The position numbers and the translations under genes were made by a program. Source: Ramlibacter alkalitolerans (GTDB taxonomy: Bacteria > Pseudomonadota > Gammaproteobacteria > Burkholderiales > Burkholderiaceae_C). Taken from it: a stretch of DNA of 64,000 bases. The stretch is from NCBI RefSeq assembly GCF_016722765.1, contig NZ_JAEQND010000004.1, positions 124,001 through 188,000 of the forward strand. Direction: 5' to 3'. Shown here piece after piece: positions 58,950 to 64,000 of the stretch. Positions within the stretch are counted from its first letter, which is position 1; the number at the start of each line of letters is the position of its first letter. A model generated the notes under the pieces. The model did no database searches, was not told the DNA's origin, and worked only from the letters and a program-made list of their open reading frames with translations.

Positions 58950-59756
58950 GTGCCTGTTCGAGCGAAATTATCCCTGCTCCCCGTCGTCCTCGCCGCGCTG
59001 CTGGCGGGCTGCTCGTCCCTGAAGGACGACGACAAGACGGCCAGCTGGAGCCCCAACAAGCTCTACGCCGAGGCCAAGGACGAATTGAGCGGGGGCTCCT
59101 ACGACAAGGCGATCCCCTTGCTGGAAAAGCTGGAAGGCCGTGCCGCCGGCACGCCGCTGGCCCAGCAGGCCCAGCTGGATCGCGCCTATGCGCAGTACAA
59201 GGCCGGCGACCAGGCCCAGGCCCTCGCCACGCTCGACCGCTTCATCAAGCTGCACCCGGCCAGCCCGGCGCTGGACTATGCCCTGTACCTGAAGGGCATC
59301 GTGAACTTCAACGACAACCTCGGGATGTTCGCCTTCCTGTCCAGGCAGGACCTGTCGGAGCGCGACCAGAAAGCGGCCAAGGAGTCGTTCGAGGCCTTCC
59401 GCGACCTGTCGACGCGCTTCCCCGATTCCCGGTACACGCCGGACGCGCGGGCGCGCATGACGTACATCGTCAACTCGCTGGCGCAGTACGAGGTGCACGT
59501 GGCGCGCTACTACTACAGCCGCGGCGCCTATGTGGCGGCGATCAACCGGGCGCAGAGCGCGCTGGCGGACTACCGCGACGTGCCGGCGCTGGAAGAAGCC
59601 CTGGCGATCCTGATGCGCTCGTACGACAAGCTGGGCATGCCGCAACTGCGCGACGACACGCGGCGGGTGCTGGAGAAGAACTATCCGAACAGCGCGTACA
59701 TCGGCGGCAGCGGCACGCGGGTGGGGCAGCAGAAGCCCTGGTGGCGGTTCTGGTGA
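58950..59756 (+). CDS. bamD: outer-membrane assembly lipoprotein BamD, 268 aa
   Basis: BamD is the essential lipoprotein partner of BamA. The lipobox LLAGC closes a short signal peptide, and the mature part is built of TPR helices (LYAEAKDELSGGSYDKAIPLLEKL first). It ends with GQQKPWWRFW. The start is taken as GTG 58950, six bases after GAAAGAGAG; ATG 58920 lies inside the -10 box and cannot be the start of the same transcript. A perfect terminator follows at 59773. Confidence 0.95.
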   Translation: MPVRAKLSLLPVVLAALLAGCSSLKDDDKTASWSPNKLYAEAKDELSGGSYDKAIPLLEKLEGRAAGTPLAQQAQLDRAYAQYKAGDQAQALATLDRFIKLHPASPALDYALYLKGIVNFNDNLGMFAFLSRQDLSERDQKAAKESFEAFRDLSTRFPDSRYTPDARARMTYIVNSLAQYEVHVARYYYSRGAYVAAINRAQSALADYRDVPALEEALAILMRSYDKLGMPQLRDDTRRVLEKNYPNSAYIGGSGTRVGQQKPWWRFW

Positions 59757-59772
59757 AGTGCTCGTTCTGACG

Positions 59773-59796
59773 AAGGGCCGCTGACGCGGCCCTTTT
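59773..59796 (+). terminator. Rho-independent terminator of bamD
   Basis: AAGGGCCGC and GCGGCCCTT make a perfect nine-base stem with a TGAC loop, followed by TT. It begins 17 bases after the bamD stop. Confidence 0.92.
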
Positions 59797-59817
59797 CATC
59801 TGTGAGCAGGCGCGACA

Positions 59818-59912
59818 GTAGGCTGGCGGTGAGCCGCGGCAGCGCGAACCCCAGCGCTTTCCCGCATCGCCGGCGTTCGCGCAGCTCACCTGCCGCTGGC
59901 GCGCCAGCCTAC
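59818..59912. repeat. family-B palindromic repeat overlapping the helicase stop
   Basis: Left arm GTAGGCTGGCGGTGAGCCGCG and right end GCCAGCCTAC (59903-59912) flank a GCGAACCCCAGCGC segment. It is less perfect in the middle than the copy at 49105. The TAG stop of the helicase (59911-59909) is the TAG of the terminal GTAGGCTGGC. Confidence 0.88.
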
Positions 59913-62002
59913 GGGCCCAGCGCGCCCAAGGCCTCTTCGAACTCCCCTTCGTCCTTCAGCCGCCGCATCGGCGGCAAGGCCGCCAGCAACCTGCGCCCAT
60001 ACCCCATCTGCACCAGCCGCGTATCGCACACCACCAGCACGCCCTGGTCGGTCTCGCGGCGGATCAGGCGGCCTGCGCCCTGCTTCAGCGCCACCGCGGC
60101 TTCCGGCACGAAATAGTCGTTGAAGGGGCTGCGGCCCTGCGACTCCAGGCGCTGCGAGCGCGCTTCCACCAGCGGGTCGCCAGGCGGCGGGAACGGCAGC
60201 TTGTCGATGATCACGAGCTGCAGCGCCTCGCCGGGCACATCCACGCCTTCCCAGAAGGAGGCGGAGGCCACCAGGATGCAGCCGGCATGGCCATGCGCTG
60301 CACCCTCGCGGAAGCGCTCGATCAGGCGCCGCTTGGGCGACTGGCCCTGCACCAGGACTTCCAGCTCGCCGGAGCCGGCGAAGTGCGCCTGCAACTGCTC
60401 GCCGATCGCGCGCAGGGCCCGCAGCGTGGTGGTCAGCACCATGGTGCGGCCGCCGATGCGGCGCGCCGCGCGTTGCGCGAGTGCGGCCACCGCGGCGCTG
60501 TGGCCCGGATCCTTGGGCGGCGGAAGCTGCCGCGGCACGTACAGCGCCGCCTGCGAGGGATAGTCGAACGGGCTGGCCACCCGCAGCACCTGCGCCTGCG
60601 ACAGGCCGCAGGGCTCGGTGAACCACGACAGGCGCTCGTCGTCGCCCAGCGTGGCGGAGGTGAAGATCCAGGCACGCTGCCGCTCGGCCTCGTCGCGTTC
60701 CTCGCCGGTCTTGAGCAGCTTGCGCTGCACCGCCTGCGCGATGTCCAGCGGCGACTCCACCAGCCGCAGCTGCGTGCCGGCATCGGCCCAGCGCACCGAG
60801 CCAGGCTCCGCCTCGCGCGCGAAGGCGCGCACGCGTTGCGCCAGCGTGGAGGCGCGCTCCTGCAGGCGCACGAAGTCGGGTGCGACCTCGTTGACGACGG
60901 CCAGGCCCTCGGCCGCCTGTTCGAGCGCACTTGCCAGCACGGCCAGCGCATCGTCCCAGGCCAGCGGGTCGACGCCTTCGGGCGCCTCGCCGCTCCAGCG
61001 CAGCCGCGTGCTGTAGTTGCCGCCGCCCACCACGAGGCGCAGCTCGCGCGCGGCGCGTTCCACCGCGGCCACCAGCGGCTGCCACTCGACCAGCCCGCGC
61101 GCGAACTGCAGGCCGGCGGCCAGCACGTCGCGCGCGAAGTCGAGCACCTGCCCGGTCCCGAGCTGGCGGCCCAGGAACTGCACGCCGGTTTCATTGAGCT
61201 GGTGCGCCTCGTCGAAGATCACCACGCGCACGGTGGGCAGCAGTTCCGCCATGCCCGATTCGCGCACCGCGAGGTCGGCGAAGAACAGGTGGTGGTTGAT
61301 CACGACCACGTCGGCGGCGAGCGCCTCGCGGCGCGCCGCGTTGACGTGGCACTGCCGGAACTTCGGGCATTGCGAACCCAGGCAGTTCTCGCGCGTGGAT
61401 GTCACCAGCGGCAAGACCGGTGAGCGTTCGTCGAGCCCCGGCATCTCGGCCAGGTCCCCGGTGCGCGTGCCCTGCGCCCATTGCTCGATCTTCGCCAGCG
61501 TGCGCAGTGCCGTGCGATCCGGCAGGCTGGCGTCGCGCCGCGCGAGGTCGAGCCGGTGCGCGCACAGGTAGCTGCCGCGCCCCTTGAGCAAGGCCATGCG
61601 CACCGGCAGGCCGAGCGACTGCGCGAGCCGCGGCAGGTCGCGGCCGAACAACTGGTCCTGCAGGGTCTTGGTGGCCGTCGACAGCAGCACGCGTTCGCCG
61701 CTCAGGAGCGCCGGCACGAGGTACGAGAAGGTCTTGCCGACGCCGGTGCCCGCCTCGACGACCAGCGCTCCGCCCTGCTCGATGGTGCGGGCCACCGCCG
61801 CCGCCATTTCCGTCTGGCCGGGGCGGGGGCGGAACGCTTCGGCCGCTTGCGCCAGGGCGCCGCTGGGGACGAAGGCCCCGCGCGTGAGCTCCTCCAGCCG
61901 CTCGCGCGGCGGCTGCGTCCAGGCCGACGTGTCCTGGCCTGCGGCCACGGCATGGCCTGCTTCGGCGTGGCTTGCCGACCACGGACCTGCGGAGTCCGTC
62001 AT
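59909..62002 (-). CDS. DinG/YoaA-type iron-sulfur DNA helicase, 697 aa
   Basis: A superfamily 2 XPD-like helicase: Walker A AGTGVGKT (84-91), DEAH box (264-267) and four cysteines for a [4Fe-4S] cluster (Cys147, 207, 212 and 218 in CLGSQCPKFRQC). C-terminal helicase motifs include SASFWEGVDVPG and QGAGRLIRRETD. Such enzymes unwind 5'-3' and help resolve damaged or structured DNA. ATG 62002 shares a base with the YdcH-like stop. The long upstream frame is an artefact. The stop codon lies in a family-B repeat. Confidence 0.93.
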   Translation of the reverse strand: MTDSAGPWSASHAEAGHAVAAGQDTSAWTQPPRERLEELTRGAFVPSGALAQAAEAFRPRPGQTEMAAAVARTIEQGGALVVEAGTGVGKTFSYLVPALLSGERVLLSTATKTLQDQLFGRDLPRLAQSLGLPVRMALLKGRGSYLCAHRLDLARRDASLPDRTALRTLAKIEQWAQGTRTGDLAEMPGLDERSPVLPLVTSTRENCLGSQCPKFRQCHVNAARREALAADVVVINHHLFFADLAVRESGMAELLPTVRVVIFDEAHQLNETGVQFLGRQLGTGQVLDFARDVLAAGLQFARGLVEWQPLVAAVERAARELRLVVGGGNYSTRLRWSGEAPEGVDPLAWDDALAVLASALEQAAEGLAVVNEVAPDFVRLQERASTLAQRVRAFAREAEPGSVRWADAGTQLRLVESPLDIAQAVQRKLLKTGEERDEAERQRAWIFTSATLGDDERLSWFTEPCGLSQAQVLRVASPFDYPSQAALYVPRQLPPPKDPGHSAAVAALAQRAARRIGGRTMVLTTTLRALRAIGEQLQAHFAGSGELEVLVQGQSPKRRLIERFREGAAHGHAGCILVASASFWEGVDVPGEALQLVIIDKLPFPPPGDPLVEARSQRLESQGRSPFNDYFVPEAAVALKQGAGRLIRRETDQGVLVVCDTRLVQMGYGRRLLAALPPMRRLKDEGEFEEALGALGP

Positions 62003-62205
62003 CAGGCGGGTTCTTTGGGATCGAGCACCAGTTCGAGCCGCGCGATCTGGTCGCGCAGCGCCAGGCGCCGCTTCTTCAGGCGGCGCATCATGAGTTCGTC
62101 CACGGGGGACTCGGTGGCGGCGCGGTCGATGAGCGCGTCGAGGTCGGCGTGCTCCATGCGCAGCTCGATGAGGCGCCGTTCGGGAGAGTGCAGGTTGGAG
62201 TCCAA
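62002..62205 (-). CDS. YdcH-like DUF465 small protein, 67 aa
   Basis: A helical-hairpin protein: RRLIELRMEHADLDALIDRA, a loop, then LMMRRLKKRRLALRDQIARLEL, the DUF465 layout. The function is unknown. The helix needs sequence before the first good ATG (62148), so TTG 62205 is taken as the start; an ATG at 62283 would collide with the divergent phosphatase gene. It overlaps the helicase ATG by one base, so the two are co-translated. Confidence 0.75.
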   Translation of the reverse strand: MDSNLHSPERRLIELRMEHADLDALIDRAATESPVDELMMRRLKKRRLALRDQIARLELVLDPKEPA

Positions 62206-62275
62206 GGTGGAAAGCGGGGCGCCGCTGCAGGGATCGGTTCGATAATACGTCTTTCGCAGGCAACAATCGAGCCAC

Positions 62276-63037
62276 ATGAGCAAAGGCTACCGCCTCACGG
62301 CATCGACCGGCATCCACAAGGGTGACCGGGAATACCAGCAGGACCAGATCGCCCTGATCGCGCATCCGCGCATCAACGGCTGCGTGCTGGGCGTGGTCGC
62401 CGACGGCATGGGCGGGCGCAGCGGCGGGCGCAAGGCCTCCGACCAGGTCATGATGACGTGCAAGCAGCTGTTCGAGCGCTATTCGCCCGACCACGACGAC
62501 ACGCCCACGCTGCTCAGGCAGATGGTGCAGGAGTCGCACCTCGTCATCAAGCTGACCGCCATCTCCGCGGAGCAGGAACCCCACAGCACCATCGCCGCCT
62601 TCATCATCAACCCCGACGGGGAGTGCTGGTGGGCGCACGCCGGCGACTCGCGCATCTACCACTTCCACAGCAACGAGCTGGTCAAGCGCACCATGGACCA
62701 CTCGTATGTGCAGACGCTGGTGGATCGCGGCGAGCTGACCGAGGAAGAAGCCAACGTGCACCCGCAGTCCAACATCCTCATGGGCTGCCTGGGCGCCGAG
62801 GAAGAGCCGCCGACCGACCTGCACCACATCCCGCAGCTGCGCCCCGGCGACACGCTGCTGGCGTGCAGCGACGGCGTCTGGCACTACTTCAGCACCGAGG
62901 AACTCGGATCCGTGCTCGCGTCGCTGTCGGCGCGCGAGGCGACGGAATTCCTGATCGAGAAAGCGCGCCAGCGCGGGCACGGCGGCGGCGACAACCTGTC
63001 GCTGGTGATCGTGAAGCTGGAGCCGCTGGGGAGTTGA
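62276..63037 (+). CDS. PP2C-family serine/threonine phosphatase, 253 aa
   Basis: The metal-binding motifs are present: Asp23 in YQQDQ, GVVADGMGGRSGG (Asp43 and Gly), AGDSRIYHFH, SDGVWHY and GGGDNLSLVIV. PP2C enzymes use Mn2+/Mg2+ to dephosphorylate Ser/Thr, often opposite a Hanks-type kinase; none is nearby. A GATAAT hexamer at 62241-62246 is a candidate -10. The TGA stop is inside a family-D repeat that follows the last codons. Confidence 0.92.
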   Translation: MSKGYRLTASTGIHKGDREYQQDQIALIAHPRINGCVLGVVADGMGGRSGGRKASDQVMMTCKQLFERYSPDHDDTPTLLRQMVQESHLVIKLTAISAEQEPHSTIAAFIINPDGECWWAHAGDSRIYHFHSNELVKRTMDHSYVQTLVDRGELTEEEANVHPQSNILMGCLGAEEEPPTDLHHIPQLRPGDTLLACSDGVWHYFSTEELGSVLASLSAREATEFLIEKARQRGHGGGDNLSLVIVKLEPLGS

Positions 63038-63105
63038 GCGTTGAGGGTTGGGCGTTGGGCGTGGAATTCCTGCCGGACGCCGAACGCTCAACGCTCAACG
63101 CTAAC
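63034..63105. repeat. family-D palindromic repeat between convergent genes
   Basis: AGTTGAGCGTTGAGGGTTGGGCG on the left can pair with CGCCGAACGCTCAACGCTCAACGCTAAC on the right around GGAATTCC..GCCGGACGC. It holds the TGA stop of the phosphatase gene (63035-63037) and the TAG stop of the convergent secreted-protein gene (63103-63101). Confidence 0.85.
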
Positions 63106-63748
63106 GCGGCATCGGCAGGTCCGAGGCGGCGGGCTTCCTGCGCTTGGCTGCGCGCTCGCGCACCTGGGCGTTGTGTTCCTCGGCGGCGCGCAGGCGCGCC
63201 TCGTAGGCGGCGCGGTTGGCCGCCGCCTGCTCCGGGGTGGGGCCGTGGCTCTTGGGCAGCGGCGGAGTGCGCGGGGCGCCCTGCGGCCCGTGCGGGCCGG
63301 TCGCCGCCTTGGGCTCGCGCGGTCCCTTGGCGGCCTTGTTCGCGTCCTCTTCGGCCTTCTTCTGCTGCTTCTCGGCGGCGCGCGCCTCGCGCTCCTTCTG
63401 CTCGCTCACGGCGAGGCGGCGGCGCTGCTCGTCCTGGGCGCGCTTCTCGGGCGAGTTGCGCTCGTCGACATCCTTCTGGCGCTCCGCCGCGCGGCGCTTG
63501 CGCTCCGCGTCGTTCAGCACGCGTTCCTGGCGGCGCAGGTCGGCGAGCGCGGCGTTGCGCTCGCGTTGCGCCGTGTGCACGCAGTCCGTCACCGCGAAGC
63601 GGGCGCGGCAGGCCCGGTGCGCCTCGTCGAAGCGCGCCGCGACCGCGGCCCGCTCGGCCTTGATGCGCTGGCGCTCGGCCTCGTCCTCCGCGGCGCGGAC
63701 CGGGGCGGCCGCCAGCAATGCGAGGGCAAGGGCAAGCAGGGCTTTCAT
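63101..63748 (-). CDS. secreted coiled-coil protein, 215 aa
   Basis: A signal peptide (residues 1-19, ending Val-Arg-Ala-Ala) precedes an Arg/Glu/Ala-rich, highly helical region (about 22-135, with two cysteines near 47 and 56) likely to form a coiled coil. A Pro/Gly-rich hinge (about 140-167) and another helical stretch follow. It may be a periplasmic structural or stress protein; I recognise no family. It overlaps the upstream zapE gene (ATGA), so the two are co-translated. Confidence 0.65.
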   Translation of the reverse strand: MKALLALALALLAAAPVRAAEDEAERQRIKAERAAVAARFDEAHRACRARFAVTDCVHTAQRERNAALADLRRQERVLNDAERKRRAAERQKDVDERNSPEKRAQDEQRRRLAVSEQKEREARAAEKQQKKAEEDANKAAKGPREPKAATGPHGPQGAPRTPPLPKSHGPTPEQAAANRAAYEARLRAAEEHNAQVRERAAKRRKPAASDLPMPR

Positions 63749-64000
63749 GTCAGGCGGGTATCGACGGTGCGGTGTTCGAGCGCGAGGAATTCGGTGGACT
63801 GCATTTCCATCAGGCGCGACACGGTGCGCGGGAATTCGTGCGCCAGGGGCCCTTCGGTGTACAGCTCCTCCGGCGGGGCGGCGGCAGACAGGATCAGTTT
63901 GACACGGCGGTCGTAAAGAACATCCACCAGCCAGGTAAATCTTCGTGCCTCGGAGGCCAGCCGGGCCGACATGCGCGGCACGTCGCTCAGGAGCACGGTG
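63745..64000 (-). CDS. zapE: cell-division ATPase ZapE, C-terminal part (5' end outside window)
   Basis: The frame continues past base 64000, so only about the last 84 residues are visible. They match the AFG1/ZapE C-terminus: RFTWLVDVLYDRRVKLILSA, then FPRTVSRLMEMQS. ZapE is an AAA-type ATPase tied to cell division under stress. The TGA overlaps the ATG of the secreted coiled-coil gene. Confidence 0.88.
   Translation of the reverse strand, partial: TVLLSDVPRMSARLASEARRFTWLVDVLYDRRVKLILSAAAPPEELYTEGPLAHEFPRTVSRLMEMQSTEFLALEHRTVDTRLT

Noticed and set aside
59909..63091. Helicase extended to 1060 residues
   Set aside because: The extra N-terminal part would be antisense to the PP2C gene and contains no helicase sequence; ATG 62002 is coupled to the YdcH-like stop.

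Overview
This window is GC-rich (roughly two thirds G+C) bacterial chromosome. Gene content and order point to a betaproteobacterium of the order Burkholderiales, most like Comamonadaceae such as Ramlibacter or Variovorax. The pointers are the block ndk-rlmN-pilF-rodZ-ispG-hisS-yfgM-bamB-der-hfq-hflX-hflK-hflC-hisZ-purA, the tripartite tricarboxylate transporter genes (TctA, TctB, one Bug-type binding protein), the DUF2868 protein and the YXWGXW-repeat protein. The genus is an inference. I see no rRNA, tRNA, CRISPR array, insertion sequence or prophage.

Layout. Bases 1-6.2 kb hold a DUF2868 membrane protein cut by the window edge, small proteins, a secreted DUF2059 protein and a divergent FtsH-like membrane protease. 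From 6.6 to 10.6 kb an IlvD/Edd sugar-acid dehydratase precedes a TctB-TctA transporter. From 10.7 to 17.9 kb lie mostly small accessory genes: DUF3617, UPF0158, YCII, a DUF433/DUF5615 toxin-antitoxin pair, a D-tartrate dehydratase-like enolase-superfamily enzyme, a DnaJ membrane protein, a YXWGXW protein, a VOC protein, a GFA protein and a GlcG/HbpS protein. From 17.9 to 25.1 kb is a lipid/acyl-CoA region (acyl-CoA dehydrogenase, DUF6351 lipoprotein, thiolase, FadJ). From 25.2 to 28.9 kb come a MarR-GNAT fusion, an EamA exporter, a split chromate transporter and a DUF1080 lipoprotein.

From 29 to 38.3 kb are the tightly overlapped operon rlmB-flavoprotein-sirtuin, a Bug protein, a TauD-type dioxygenase, the ybbA/tesA divergent pair with mnmH, a DUF2189 protein and metC. 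From 38.5 to 59.8 kb is the housekeeping block, almost all on the minus strand: nucleotide synthesis, histidine, isoprenoids, outer-membrane assembly, ribosome GTPases, RNA chaperone, membrane-protease control and chromosome segregation. It ends at the divergent pair rluD/bamD. From 59.9 kb to the end lie a DinG/YoaA-type helicase, a YdcH-like protein, a PP2C phosphatase, a secreted coiled-coil protein and the C-terminus of ZapE.

The most unusual non-coding feature is four families of short palindromic repeats scattered between genes. Two of them run into genes and supply stop codons (fadJ, helicase, ispG, PP2C phosphatase and a secreted protein). Several genes also have a -10-like hexamer only 6-9 bases before the ATG with no Shine-Dalgarno sequence, suggesting leaderless transcripts.
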